From the NCBI RefSeq assembly GCF_013166595.1, contig NZ_JABKKG010000004.1:62001-126000 (forward strand): a stretch of 64,000 nucleotides of DNA, given 5' to 3'. The notes under the pieces were generated by a model. That model ran no database searches. It was not told the origin of the DNA and was given only the letters and a program-made list of their open reading frames with translations. The position numbers and the translations under genes were made by a program. This document shows positions 17,327-26,039 of this stretch, one piece after another. The stretch is from Palleniella intestinalis. Lineage in GTDB: Bacteria > Bacteroidota > Bacteroidia > Bacteroidales > Bacteroidaceae. Positions within the stretch are counted from its first letter, which is position 1, and each line of letters starts with the position of its first letter.

Positions 17327-20314
17327 TCAGTGTGCCTCAAGCCAGTTCGCGCCCCACCCGAAGTCGGCGATGAGTGGCACAGAAAGCTTGGCGGCAGACT
17401 GCATCTCCTCGACTACAATGCGCTCGACATGCTCCTTTTCTTCCGGAAGGACGGAAAAATTCAGTTCGTCATGGACCTGGAGGAGCATTTTCGATTGGAG
17501 GCGTTCTTCACGGAACCGCCTGAAAATACGCACCATAGCAATCTTGATAATGTCGGCGGCAGTGCCCTGTACGGGCGAGTTCATCGCCTCGCGTTCGGCA
17601 AGGGCGCGTTCCGTGCCGTTGCCGCTGGTGATGAGTCGCAGATAGCGGCGGCGCAGCAGCATGGTCTCGGCATATTCCTTCTGCCTTGCCTTCTCCTTGC
17701 ACTCCTCCATGAAGTCCCGGATTTTAGGGAAGGTGACGAAGAAACCGTCCATAAGTTGCTTAGCCTCAGAGCGTTCTATGCTCATGTTCTGTGCCAGACC
17801 GAACTGTGTGATGCCGTAGATGATGCCGAAATCCGCACGTTTTGCCTTTGAGCGTTCCTCCGGAGTGACCTCTTCTGGCTGCTTGTGGTAGACGGTGGCT
17901 GCTGTTGCGCGGTGGATGTCCTCACCGTTCCGGAATGCGCTGACCATGCGCTCGTCGTTGGAAAGGTGAGCCATGACGCGCAGTTCTATCTGCGAATAGT
18001 CGGCAGAGAAGAACAGGTTTTTGGCGTCTTCCGGTGAAGAGTTTTTAAATGTTCCACGTGTAACAATTTCACTGTTTCCTTGCAGCGGGATGAAGCATTT
18101 CCTTATCTCTTTTCCGTCCTCGTTTCTGACAGGAATGTTCTGCAGATTTGGGTCAGAAGATGACAGTCGTCCGGTGGTTGTGACACACTGGTTGAAGGTC
18201 GTGTGGATGCGTCCCGTCTCAGGGTTCACAAGCAACGGCAGGGCGTCGACATAAGTATTGATAAGTTTCTTAAGTCCCTTATATTCAAGTATTTCGTTGA
18301 TGATAGGATGCTTCTTGCGCAGAGGGGTGAGTATCTCTTCGCCGGTGGCATACTGACCTGTCTTGGTCTTCTTCGGCTTCTCCATGAGGCGGAGTTTTTC
18401 GAAGAGGATGATACCCAGCTTCTTCGGGTTTGTCAGTGTGAATTCCTCTCCTGCCAACTCATAGATTTTCTGTTCGTGGGCGGCAAGGCGTTCATTGAAA
18501 ACGCGTGACACTTCCTTCAGTGCGTCGAGGTCAATGGCGATGCCGGTCAGTTCCATGTCGCAGAGCACTTCCATGAGCGGCATCTCGATGTCATTGAAAA
18601 TGTGCCACTGCCCTTCGGTCTCTTTTAACCTTTTTTCAAAAATCGTCCACGAAGCTGTTGCTATGAAGGCACGTTCCGTCGCGTAAGCCATGGCCTTCTC
18701 CACGGGGAAGTCGCGGAGAGTCATGTCGCGGAGGTAAGGAGCTTTTTTCCCTTCCGCCTTCATTTCTTCGCGGATAACCTTTTTTAACTCTTCGAAATTT
18801 GCAGGGGTATGCTTGAAGCAGTCGAAGGCAATGTCGTTGATGGTGTGCTTAGGATTCAGTCCGCACTCAAGGAGGTAGTGGGCGATCATCACGTCGCGCA
18901 TGGTTCCGCGCATGGTTATGCCATAGCGGTGGAGCAGAATCATTTTTGCCTTGAGGTCATGTCCGACTTTCTCAATCCTTTCGTTGCTGAAGATTGGCTC
19001 AAGAATGGCAAGCCGTCGTTCCGCTTCCCGGCGTTCGGAGGGCAAAGGGATGAAATAGGTTTTTGAACCACTGACGAGCGTCAAACTGACAATTTCTGCC
19101 GTCATTGGTGCGGAAATGGTCGTTTCGAGGTGAAAACCGACACTCTCCGTTGTCAAAATAAAGTCACAAACATTCTTTGTTTGTTCCTCTGTTTCAATAA
19201 GTTCAGCGGTGTATGGAGGTAGCGATAACCCTGTATTCCTTGCGATATTTTCTTGCACCTGTCCACTCGGAGGGGTAGAGGTGTTAATTTTTTTAACCTT
19301 TACCGTCTTGTATATGGGTTCTCCGAAAAGGTCATAGCCGGTTACTACCTTTGCCTCTATTGTCTCCGAATTCGGGTCTTCCGCCGAAAGGCTTGCTTCC
19401 TTGTCATCACCGTTGGCGATGGCGAGGAATTTTTTCTTTATCTGGCGTAGCTCGAGGAGGTCAAGCTGTCGCGTGAGTTCCTGAACATCCCATTCTCCAT
19501 ATTCCATGTTGCGGAGGAGGGTAGGGAGGTTGTCGGAGATTTCCGGAATGTCGGTGCGTATTTCGGCGAGGAACTTTGAGATGCGTATGTCCTCGATGTG
19601 CTCCTGCACTTTCTTGCCGAGAGCACCCTTCACTTCCGAGGCATGCTCGATGAGGTTCTCGCAGTTGCCCCATTCGTTGATGAGTTTGACGGCAGTCTTC
19701 TCACCCACACCCGGGCATCCAGGGAAGTTGTCGGCGGAGTCACCCATGAGGGCGAGGATGTCGATGACCTGTTTTGCCGATGAAATGGAATATTTCTCAC
19801 ATATTTCTTTCTCTCCGAGAACATCATATCCCCCCTTGAAACGCGGTTTGTACATGAAGACATTCTCCGTGACAAGTTGTCCGTAGTCCTTGTCAGGAGT
19901 GAGCATGAATATCTGTTTTTCCGCGGTTTCATCGGTGTTTTCCTTATCAAGCTGTGTGGCGAGAGCTCCGATGATGTCGTCCGCCTCGAACCCGTCGATC
20001 TGCAGGATAGGTATGTTCATGGCAGTGAGCAGGTCCTTTATCACAGGCACGGCAGCCTTGATGTCCTCCGGAGTCTCCTGACGCTGAGCCTTATACGGCG
20101 GATAAGCCTCATGTCGGAATGTCTTTCCGTGGTCAAAAGCCACACCGACATGTGTGGGTTTCTCCTTTGACAGAACCTCATGCAGAGTGTTCATGAATCC
20201 GTGGATGGTGCCGGTGTTCATCTGCATCTGCGTGCTGTAGAAATTGCTGTTCAGCAGTGCGTAGTAGCTTCGGTAGATGAGCGCATAGGCATCGATAAGA
20301 AATATTTTTTCCAT
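17327..20314 (-). CDS. polA: DNA polymerase I
   Basis: 995 residues. The 5'-nuclease domain (about 1-290; FLIDAYALIYRSYYAL, FEADDIIGAL), a 3'-5' exonuclease-like domain (about 375-560) and the polymerase domain (about 590-995; DPNLQNIPVR, FSADYSQIELR, KRADFGIIYGITQFG, QVHDELNF) are all present. It fills gaps in repair and removes Okazaki primers. The proofreading site looks degraded: the first motif reads VGFHLET where D-x-E is expected, and the second reads GHDLKAKM without the usual Asp. Between RKCFIP and FFSADYSQ it carries an apparent extra segment of about 20 residues (SEIVTRGTFKNSSPEDA) that encodes a parS-like site. The gene is divergent from the prenyl synthase. Confidence 0.97.
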   Translation of the reverse strand: MEKIFLIDAYALIYRSYYALLNSNFYSTQMQMNTGTIHGFMNTLHEVLSKEKPTHVGVAFDHGKTFRHEAYPPYKAQRQETPEDIKAAVPVIKDLLTAMNIPILQIDGFEADDIIGALATQLDKENTDETAEKQIFMLTPDKDYGQLVTENVFMYKPRFKGGYDVLGEKEICEKYSISSAKQVIDILALMGDSADNFPGCPGVGEKTAVKLINEWGNCENLIEHASEVKGALGKKVQEHIEDIRISKFLAEIRTDIPEISDNLPTLLRNMEYGEWDVQELTRQLDLLELRQIKKKFLAIANGDDKEASLSAEDPNSETIEAKVVTGYDLFGEPIYKTVKVKKINTSTPPSGQVQENIARNTGLSLPPYTAELIETEEQTKNVCDFILTTESVGFHLETTISAPMTAEIVSLTLVSGSKTYFIPLPSERREAERRLAILEPIFSNERIEKVGHDLKAKMILLHRYGITMRGTMRDVMIAHYLLECGLNPKHTINDIAFDCFKHTPANFEELKKVIREEMKAEGKKAPYLRDMTLRDFPVEKAMAYATERAFIATASWTIFEKRLKETEGQWHIFNDIEMPLMEVLCDMELTGIAIDLDALKEVSRVFNERLAAHEQKIYELAGEEFTLTNPKKLGIILFEKLRLMEKPKKTKTGQYATGEEILTPLRKKHPIINEILEYKGLKKLINTYVDALPLLVNPETGRIHTTFNQCVTTTGRLSSSDPNLQNIPVRNEDGKEIRKCFIPLQGNSEIVTRGTFKNSSPEDAKNLFFSADYSQIELRVMAHLSNDERMVSAFRNGEDIHRATAATVYHKQPEEVTPEERSKAKRADFGIIYGITQFGLAQNMSIERSEAKQLMDGFFVTFPKIRDFMEECKEKARQKEYAETMLLRRRYLRLITSGNGTERALAEREAMNSPVQGTAADIIKIAMVRIFRRFREERLQSKMLLQVHDELNFSVLPEEKEHVERIVVEEMQSAAKLSVPLIADFGWGANWLEAH
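18050..18065. other. parS-like site 1 (inside polA)
   Basis: TGTTCCACGTGTAACA. Compared with the ParB target TGTTTCACGTGAAACA it differs at two positions; the palindromic CACGTG core is intact. It is translated as VTRGT within an apparent extra segment of PolA. Confidence 0.45.
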
Positions 20315-20432
20315 TTTCCGGTGGGTTGTTTTACTATTTGTGTGCGCCGGTCATGCAGGGCGCCGGATTATTTTTTTTGCAAATTTGTTGTAAAATTACT
20401 CAAAAGTTTTCATTAATACCAATATTTTATAT

Positions 20433-20440
20433 TAATTTTG
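20433..20440 (+). promoter_or_regulatory. Candidate -7 element of the prenyl synthase gene
   Basis: TAATTTTG (20433-20440), 17 nt before the start codon at 20457. A clear -33 TTG at the expected distance is missing; TTTT at 20407-20410 is the nearest match. Confidence 0.5.
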
Positions 20441-20456
20441 CACTAAATATTGTTTT

Positions 20457-21464
20457 ATGGCTGATACACTGTCACACATCAAGGCTCCGATTACCGATGA
20501 AATGGCGCGTTTTGACGCTATCTTCAGGGAATCGTTGTCCAATAACGGTGGCTTGCTTGACAAGATGCTTGAGTACATCATGCGTCGCGGGGGCAAGCGC
20601 ATGCGCCCTATACTTACCCTTCTTGTTGCCAAGGCGTTCTCCAAGGGGGAAGGGGCTGCGGAGGAAGATAATACCGTGATTTTCAAGGCTCTGCACGCTG
20701 CCTGCTCGCTGGAGCTTCTGCACACGGCATCGCTGGTTCACGATGATGTGGTGGACGAGAGCGACAAAAGGCGTGGGCAGGCTTCTGTGAACGCTTCGTT
20801 TGACAACAGGCTGGCGGTGCTTGTGGGCGATTTCATCCTTGCGACATCGCTGCGAGAGGTGGCGACGGCCGGCTGCGGTGCGATGACCGATGCCGTGGCG
20901 AACCTCGGACAGACGCTGGCGGCGGGGGAGGTGAAGCAGATAGAGAACATCTCGACTGCGGATTTCTCAATGGAGAATTATTTTGACATAATAGACAAGA
21001 AGACGGCTTCGCTCTTCGAGTGCTGTTGCCGTCTGGGTGCTCTCTCGGCAGGTGCGGGAGAGGAGCAGATGGTGAAGGTCTGTGAGTTTGGCAGAAACAT
21101 AGGCATACTGTTCCAGATTCGTGACGACATCTTCGATTATTCTGATTCTGAGGCAATTGGAAAGCCGACCGGCAACGACATGAGGGAGGGAAAACTGACT
21201 CTTCCGGTGCTTCATGTGTTGCGTTCCGCGCCCGATGAAATCGTCGGTTTGGCGCGCAAGGTGAAGGCTTTTGATGCCACGGAGGAGGACATTTCCGTGC
21301 TGATAAAGTACACTCGTGAGCATGGCGGCATAGAGTATGCGCAGGGTGTCATGGAGGATTATTACCGCCGTTGCATGGACTATGTTGACAGCAATATTAC
21401 TGACGCCTCCATAGCTGATTCACTGCGTCTGTATGTTGACTTTGTGGTGGGCAGGGAGAGCTGA
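20457..21464 (+). CDS. Polyprenyl (octaprenyl-type) diphosphate synthase
   Basis: 335 residues of a trans-isoprenyl diphosphate synthase. The first Asp-rich motif is in LVHDDVVDESDKRRG and the second is QIRDDIFDYSD; the KRMRPILTLL segment is also typical. The enzyme adds isopentenyl diphosphate units to make the side chain of menaquinone or a similar long-chain prenyl carrier. Long-chain specificity is inferred from similarity to IspB; no short-chain residue was checked. It is divergent from polA and followed by a 15-bp hairpin at 21500-21534 that can terminate it. Confidence 0.93.
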   Translation: MADTLSHIKAPITDEMARFDAIFRESLSNNGGLLDKMLEYIMRRGGKRMRPILTLLVAKAFSKGEGAAEEDNTVIFKALHAACSLELLHTASLVHDDVVDESDKRRGQASVNASFDNRLAVLVGDFILATSLREVATAGCGAMTDAVANLGQTLAAGEVKQIENISTADFSMENYFDIIDKKTASLFECCCRLGALSAGAGEEQMVKVCEFGRNIGILFQIRDDIFDYSDSEAIGKPTGNDMREGKLTLPVLHVLRSAPDEIVGLARKVKAFDATEEDISVLIKYTREHGGIEYAQGVMEDYYRRCMDYVDSNITDASIADSLRLYVDFVVGRES

Positions 21465-21498
21465 TTTGACTTCTCTGTCTGTTGCGTTTTGATATAAT

Positions 21499-21580
21499 GA
21501 AAGGTAACGTTTTGCCATGCAAAACGTTACCTTTTGTGTAGTCAACCATTACCTTTCACATTGCGAAAGATAATGGTTTG
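21499..21580. repeat. GTTACCTTT block ii with a perfect hairpin
   Basis: The first unit is a perfect 15-bp hairpin: AAAGGTAACGTTTTG (21500-21514), loop CCATG, CAAAACGTTACCTTT (21520-21534). Further GTTACCTTT-like units follow with about 22-nt spacing. It lies after the prenyl synthase and probably serves as its terminator. Confidence 0.75.
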
Positions 21581-21684
21581 TAATTAATTGATAGTCAATT
21601 AATTTAGTGATTTTAAATATAGTGTCAAGATTTCTGATTATAGATTATTAACTTTTTGACTGCTGTGATTTTTATTTGATTTAG

Positions 21685-21715
21685 TTGTATAGTTGTACAA
21701 CTTTTGTTATCTTTG
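21685..21715 (+). promoter_or_regulatory. Promoter of the HigBA-like operon, apparently leaderless
   Basis: TTG (21685-21687), exactly 20 nt, TATCTTTG (21708-21715). The ATG of the toxin gene is at 21720-21722, five bases after the -7 element, where the start point is expected. The mRNA would have little or no leader. Confidence 0.75.
21691..21702. promoter_or_regulatory. Palindromic operator in the toxin-antitoxin promoter
   Basis: AGTTGTACAACT is a perfect 12-bp palindrome between the -33 and -7 elements, preceded by a half-site repeat (AGTTGTA at 21683-21689). It is a natural binding site for the HTH antitoxin, giving autoregulation. Confidence 0.65.
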
Positions 21716-21719
21716 CAGC

Positions 21720-22058
21720 ATGGCACGGAAAATAAAAGCCTTTGGCAATCATTTCTATGATTTTGTGTCAAAGTTAAGCGTGATAGAGCAGAAGAAGGTA
21801 AGGAAATCCCTGCTGTTGTTCTCTGAAAATGACCGTTTCCCAAGACATTTTGTAAAGTATATTGAGGACGGTATTTATGAATTCAGGGTTACGTTAGGTA
21901 ACAATGAGTTCAGAATATTTTTCATTTACGACGGTGAGACACTTGTCATTCTGTTTAACGCTTTCCGCAAAAAGACGCAAAAGACACCGAGGAATGAGAT
22001 TGAAAGGGCAAAACGATTAAAGGTAGAATATTATGAACAAAAAGACGGAACTTTATGA
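21720..22058 (+). CDS. HigB/Gp49-like toxin (type II mRNA interferase family)
   Basis: 112 residues from the ATG at 21720; a TTG at 21693 would add nine residues but lies inside the promoter. The sequence follows the phage-derived Gp49/HigB-like family seen in many Bacteroidetes: a basic N-terminus (MARKIKAFG), FYDFVSKL, RFPRHFVKYIEDGIYEFRV, NEFRIFFIYDGETLVILFNAF and a basic C-terminus (KKTQKTP). Members are RelE-fold ribonucleases that cut mRNA, often on the ribosome. The stop overlaps the next gene by 26 nt, the toxin-first order of higBA loci. Confidence 0.88.
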   Translation: MARKIKAFGNHFYDFVSKLSVIEQKKVRKSLLLFSENDRFPRHFVKYIEDGIYEFRVTLGNNEFRIFFIYDGETLVILFNAFRKKTQKTPRNEIERAKRLKVEYYEQKDGTL

Positions 22059-22323
22059 CATAAGTGCCGAACTTGACAAGGAGTTTGGTGCACCGGGGAC
22101 AGAGTCTCGCGAGAAGGCTATTCAGGAAGCATGGGAGGAATATAATGCCCAGATTCTTTTTGACGCCCGTAAGCAGTCAGGACTGACACAATCGGAGCTT
22201 GCTGCGAAAATAGGGGCGGACAAGAGTTATATATCCCGTATAGAGAGGGGCTTGACAGTGCCCTCCATTGCGACATTCTACAGGATGGTTTCTGCCATGG
22301 GATTGTCCGTGGAATTGAGGTAG
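22033..22323 (+). CDS. HigA-like antitoxin with XRE-type helix-turn-helix
   Basis: 96 residues. The C-terminal HTH_3 domain (about 40-95) has the standard XRE helices (SGLTQSELAAKIGADKSYIS, RIERGLTVPSIATF). The N-terminal 35 residues are charged and probably wrap the toxin. It overlaps the toxin gene by 26 nt, so translation is likely coupled. It should repress the operon by binding the palindrome at 21691-21702. Confidence 0.9.
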   Translation: MNKKTELYDISAELDKEFGAPGTESREKAIQEAWEEYNAQILFDARKQSGLTQSELAAKIGADKSYISRIERGLTVPSIATFYRMVSAMGLSVELR

Positions 22324-22350
22324 GGGACATAAGGAAATTGATTATGGAAA

Positions 22351-22398
22351 ACAGGAATCCCGACAGTAAGAATAGGCTGTCGGGATTCCTGTTTTTTT
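22351..22398 (+). terminator. Strong terminator after the toxin-antitoxin genes
   Basis: ACAGGAATCCCGACAG (22351-22366) and CTGTCGGGATTCCTGT (22377-22392) form a perfect 16-bp stem with a 10-nt loop, followed by a run of T. Confidence 0.92.
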
Positions 22399-22460
22399 GT
22401 GTTGTCTATGACTTTTCTAACTCTCTTTTGGTTGTTTGTTTTTCAAAAGATGTTTTGGAG

Positions 22461-23348
22461 TTAGAAGAACTTCACTTCCTTGCCCTCAATGTCGGAGAGG
22501 AGGAGGTTGGCAAGGCGTGATGTGCCGAGACGGAGCCACTTGTTTGTGAGCCATTTCTCGCCGAGAACCTCCTTGACGATGGTGTAGTAGGTGACAGCGT
22601 CTGCCACGGTGTTGATGCCGCCGGCAGGCTTGAAACCTATCTGTATGCCGGTCTCGTCGTAGTACTCCTTGATAGCTTGGCACATGACGTAGGCAGCCTC
22701 AGGAGTTGCGCTGACCTTCTCCTTGCCTGTGGAGGTCTTGATGTAGTCCGCACCGGCGTACATGGAGAGGATGGAAGCTATCTTTATGTCCTTGGAATCG
22801 CGCAGGTCACCGGTCTCGAGGATTACCTTCATGGCAGCGTCGCCACAGGCGTTTTTCATCTCGGCGATGTCCTCGGCAACACCTTCGTAGTCGCCTTCAA
22901 GGAACTTTCCTACCGGCATAACGATGTCTATCTCTGTCGCGCCGTCAGCGATGGCGAGGGATGTCTCGGCTATCTTCACCTCCATGCGAGCCTGTGAGGA
23001 AGGGAAGGAGCCTGAGACGCATGCGATTTCCACGCCCGGGACGCGCAGAGCCTCTTTTACAGCCTCTGCAAAGCAAGGGTAGACGCAGATTGTTGCCACG
23101 TGGGGGAGGTCAGGATAAGCGTCGTCAAACTGGTTGACTTTGTCCGTGAACTCCATTACAGAGCGGTCGGAATCGGTGGTTTTGAGGGTTGTGAGTTCGA
23201 TGCTTCCCATGAGGAATTTCTTCACTTCAGGGGTCATGTTCTCTTCGAGGTGAGCGTCAAGGAGAGCCTTTGTTTCCTCTGCCACCTGTGCGTCGTTGAG
23301 GTCAAGGTTATACTTGCCGAGGGCTTCTTGGATTTTGTTTGTTTCCAT
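22461..23348 (-). CDS. deoC: Deoxyribose-phosphate aldolase
   Basis: 295 residues. Class I aldolase of the DeoC/TIM-barrel family: Schiff-base lysine in DYIKTSTGKEK, the second active-site lysine in GFKPAGGINT, and the entry motif TEIDIVMPVGKFLEGDYE. It splits 2-deoxyribose-5-phosphate into glyceraldehyde-3-phosphate and acetaldehyde in deoxynucleoside catabolism. It is last in the mnmG-apt-uvrC-dtd-deoC group. A CATG-type repeat block lies between it and dtd. Confidence 0.95.
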   Translation of the reverse strand: METNKIQEALGKYNLDLNDAQVAEETKALLDAHLEENMTPEVKKFLMGSIELTTLKTTDSDRSVMEFTDKVNQFDDAYPDLPHVATICVYPCFAEAVKEALRVPGVEIACVSGSFPSSQARMEVKIAETSLAIADGATEIDIVMPVGKFLEGDYEGVAEDIAEMKNACGDAAMKVILETGDLRDSKDIKIASILSMYAGADYIKTSTGKEKVSATPEAAYVMCQAIKEYYDETGIQIGFKPAGGINTVADAVTYYTIVKEVLGEKWLTNKWLRLGTSRLANLLLSDIEGKEVKFF

Positions 23349-23393
23349 GTTGTTTAGTTTTTTGGGTTAATGGTTGTGGGTTATTGGTGGTTG

Positions 23394-23460
23394 CAGCATG
23401 GCTGCCATGCTGCAACGATGCAACATGATGACTCATGATAAATCATGCTGCATCATGATA
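23394..23460. repeat. CATG block a
   Basis: About 67 nt with CATG every 8-11 nt (CATGCTGCAA, CATGATGACT, CATGATAAAT, CATGCTGCAT, CATGAT). It fills the gap between dtd and deoC on the minus strand. Confidence 0.85.
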
Positions 23461-23461
23461 A

Positions 23462-23944
23462 TTATTCCTTGTTGTGCGAGTCGATAAAAATCGTCACGGG
23501 ACCGTCGTTGATCAGTTCCACTTTCATGTCTGCTCCGAAGACGCCTTTCTTGACTTCCTTGCCTATGGCGGCGGACATTTTCGTGCAGAATTCCTCGTAG
23601 AGAGGTTCTGAGATGCTGCCCTTTGCCGCGCGGAACCATGACGGTCGGTTGCCCTTTTTGGTGCTTGCGAAGAGGGTAAACTGGCTTATTGCGAGGCATT
23701 CGCCGTCAACGTCCTTCAGCGAAAGGTTCATAATTCCGTTCTCGTCGTCGAAAATCCTCAGTTGCGAGGCTTTGCCCACGAGCCAGTCGATGTCGGCTGA
23801 GAGGTCGGTTTCCTCGACTCCTACGAGTATGAGGAGGCCTTTTCCGGTCTCTTCGTGGTGGGTGATGTGGTCGTTTTGGTATTCGAAGCCCTTCTCGTAG
23901 ACTGTCACTGCGGAGCGGCTCACTCTTTGGATTATTAGTCGCAT
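23462..23944 (-). CDS. dtd: D-aminoacyl-tRNA deacylase
   Basis: 160 residues, close to the usual length. Diagnostic features are the start MRLIIQRVSRSAVTV, the SQFTLFAST motif and NDGPVTIFIDS near the C-terminus (the chirality-proofreading motif). The enzyme removes D-amino acids mischarged on tRNA. Repeat blocks flank it on both sides: TGTCA/TGACA upstream and CATG downstream. Confidence 0.95.
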   Translation of the reverse strand: MRLIIQRVSRSAVTVYEKGFEYQNDHITHHEETGKGLLILVGVEETDLSADIDWLVGKASQLRIFDDENGIMNLSLKDVDGECLAISQFTLFASTKKGNRPSWFRAAKGSISEPLYEEFCTKMSAAIGKEVKKGVFGADMKVELINDGPVTIFIDSHNKE

Positions 23945-23973
23945 GGTTGGTGTTTTTGGTTTGTTTTTGGTGG

Positions 23974-24054
23974 GTCAGTATTGTCAGAACTGTCAATTAT
24001 GTCAATATTGACGGGAATTTTTGTCATTACTGTCGTTACTGACAAGATTGTCGA
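23974..24054. repeat. TGTCA/TGACA block F
   Basis: 81 nt between uvrC and dtd. About 53 nt of the block lie inside the 3' end of uvrC, whose last residues and TGA stop are repeat-encoded. Confidence 0.9.
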
Positions 24055-25957
24055 TTAGGATTTTTGCCTTCGCCGGTCCTATCACATCCGCGATGCTTTC
24101 GTAGTCCGCCTCCTTTATGCGCTTGACGGATTTGAAGGCTTTCAGCAGTGTTTCGGCGGTCTTTGGACCAATGCCCTTGATGTTGTCAAGCTCACCTGAC
24201 AGGGCGTTCTTGGAGCGTTTGTCGCGGTGGAAAGTGATTGCGAAGCGGTGAACCTCGTCCTGCAGGCGTGTGAGGGTGTGGAACAGCTCGCTGTCGGTCT
24301 TCAGCTGCACGCTAACAGGCTGCTGTGAGACGTTCGTGCCCACATCACGGAGATAGAGAAGCTCGTTTGTGCGGTGCTTGTCGTCCTTTGCCAGACCCGC
24401 GATAGGTATGTCAAGGCGCAGTTCGCCCCATACCACCTCCGCCACGCAGTGCATCTGTCCTATGCCGCCGTCGCAGACGATGAGGTCGGGAAGGGTGCCG
24501 GTTGTGAGCGTTGTCTCCACGCTTTTCGCCTGTTCGAGGGTGATTCTTTCGTCCGTTTCAAGGATAGTGCGCAGCTCATCCGCCGTCTTGCCGTATCTTC
24601 GGCGCACGATTTCCTGCATGGAAGCGTAGTCGTCAGGGCCTTCAACAGTCTTGATGTTATACTTCCGATAGTCCTTTTTCGACGGTTTCATCTTCTTGAA
24701 CACGACACAGCTTGCCACCGCATCGGAGCCGGAAATATTGGAATTGTCGAACGCCTCGATACGCATCGGCAGGGCAGGGAGCGCGAGTTTGTCGCGCAGT
24801 TCCTGCATAAGTCGTGTGGCACGCTGTTCGGGATTGAGCTTTTCCGACTGTTTCAGGCGGTCAACCTTATACTGCCGGCAGTTCATCCGCGATAGTTCGA
24901 GAAGGTGCGCCTTGTCGCCTCGCTGCGGCACAAAGAACTCTGCGTTAGGAATCTGCCATTCCAACGGCTTTTCGACAATAACTTCCCTTGCCGTGGATTG
25001 GAACCGCTCGCGTATCTCAGGGATGGCTTCGACAAGGATTTCCTCTGCCGTTTCGCCGAGACGGCGCTTGTATTCGAAGGTGAAACTTTGGTTTATCTGG
25101 CCGTTCGTGACATGGATGTAGTTGACATAAGCATTACTGTTGTCATCGTCGGTAAGGCAGGTGAACACGTCCACATTGGTCACTGTATGGCTCACAACCT
25201 CGCTTTTGGCACAGAACTGCTCCACAAGGAAGTACTTTTCTTTCAGTTTTTGCGCGTCCTCGAAACGCATTTCCTCGGCAGCCTGCTGCATTTCGTCCCA
25301 AATCATGCGCAGGAGTTGGCGTGTGTTTCCTTTCAGAATCTCGCGAGCCGCCTGCATGTTCGCCTGATAATCCTTCATGGACTGCTTGCCAATGCAGCAG
25401 CCCCCGCAGTTCTTTATGTGGTACTCCAGGCACGGTCTGTACTTTCCTCGCACGATGTCATTAGGCTGGATGTTCATGCGGCAAGTGCGAGGGTGGTAGA
25501 GTTTCTTTATGAAATCGAGCACGGCATACATTGAACCAACATTGGCGTAAGGACCGAAAAATGTGCCGAAATTCTTGTTTATCTGCCTTGTCGGGAAGAT
25601 TCTCGGGAAATATTCGTTTGTTATGCAGATGCTGGGGTAGGTCTTTCCGTCCTTCAGGAGTATGTTGTAGCGCGGATTATACTTCTTGATGAGCGCGTTC
25701 TCGAGGAGCAGTGCGTCGTCCTCCGTGTTCACTACGGTGTACGTAATGTCCGCAATCTTCGACACAAGCACCTTTGTCTTGAACCTGTCCACCTCCTTAT
25801 GGAAATAGGAAGAGACACGCCGCTTGAGGTTTTTTGCCTTGCCTACATAGATTATAGTGCCCTCAGCATCGTAATACTGATAGCTGCCCGGTTTTTCCGG
25901 CATATTGAGCACTATGTTCTTCAAGCGTGCCAGACGCGCCTCATTGTTCTCTTTCAT
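24002..25957 (-). CDS. uvrC: Excinuclease ABC subunit C
   Basis: 651 residues from the ATG at 25957-25955 (MKENNEARLARLK), the start that fits the family. The frame stays open upstream to 26092, but that part would be a hydrophobic peptide read from a repeat block and a parS-like site. Domains: GIY-YIG nuclease (about 15-95; PGSYQYYDAEGTIIYVGKAK), UVR domain (about 200-235; MRFEDAQKLKEKY), RNase H-like C-terminal nuclease (IEAFDNSNISGSDAVAS) and a helix-hairpin-helix end (IKGIGPKTAETLL). UvrC makes both incisions in nucleotide-excision repair. The last residues (LVSNDSNDKNSRQY) come from a TGTCA/TGACA block, a local oddity. Confidence 0.96.
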   Translation of the reverse strand: MKENNEARLARLKNIVLNMPEKPGSYQYYDAEGTIIYVGKAKNLKRRVSSYFHKEVDRFKTKVLVSKIADITYTVVNTEDDALLLENALIKKYNPRYNILLKDGKTYPSICITNEYFPRIFPTRQINKNFGTFFGPYANVGSMYAVLDFIKKLYHPRTCRMNIQPNDIVRGKYRPCLEYHIKNCGGCCIGKQSMKDYQANMQAAREILKGNTRQLLRMIWDEMQQAAEEMRFEDAQKLKEKYFLVEQFCAKSEVVSHTVTNVDVFTCLTDDDNSNAYVNYIHVTNGQINQSFTFEYKRRLGETAEEILVEAIPEIRERFQSTAREVIVEKPLEWQIPNAEFFVPQRGDKAHLLELSRMNCRQYKVDRLKQSEKLNPEQRATRLMQELRDKLALPALPMRIEAFDNSNISGSDAVASCVVFKKMKPSKKDYRKYNIKTVEGPDDYASMQEIVRRRYGKTADELRTILETDERITLEQAKSVETTLTTGTLPDLIVCDGGIGQMHCVAEVVWGELRLDIPIAGLAKDDKHRTNELLYLRDVGTNVSQQPVSVQLKTDSELFHTLTRLQDEVHRFAITFHRDKRSKNALSGELDNIKGIGPKTAETLLKAFKSVKRIKEADYESIADVIGPAKAKILIDNLVSNDSNDKNSRQY

Positions 25958-25970
25958 AAGGTTTTTGGTA

Positions 25971-25986
25971 CGTTCCACGTGAAACA
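25971..25986. other. parS-like site 2 (uvrC leader)
   Basis: CGTTCCACGTGAAACA. It differs from TGTTTCACGTGAAACA at two positions, one of them the outermost base. It lies in the leader of uvrC, 14 nt upstream of the start codon. Confidence 0.6.
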
Positions 25987-26039
25987 AGTTTGTGGCTTTT
26001 ATGGGGAGTTTCTCGGACAATACCGGCAAAATCGGCAGA

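Noticed and set aside
21693..21719. TTG start for the toxin gene
   Set aside because: It lies between the promoter elements, upstream of the expected transcription start; ATG at 21720 fits the family.
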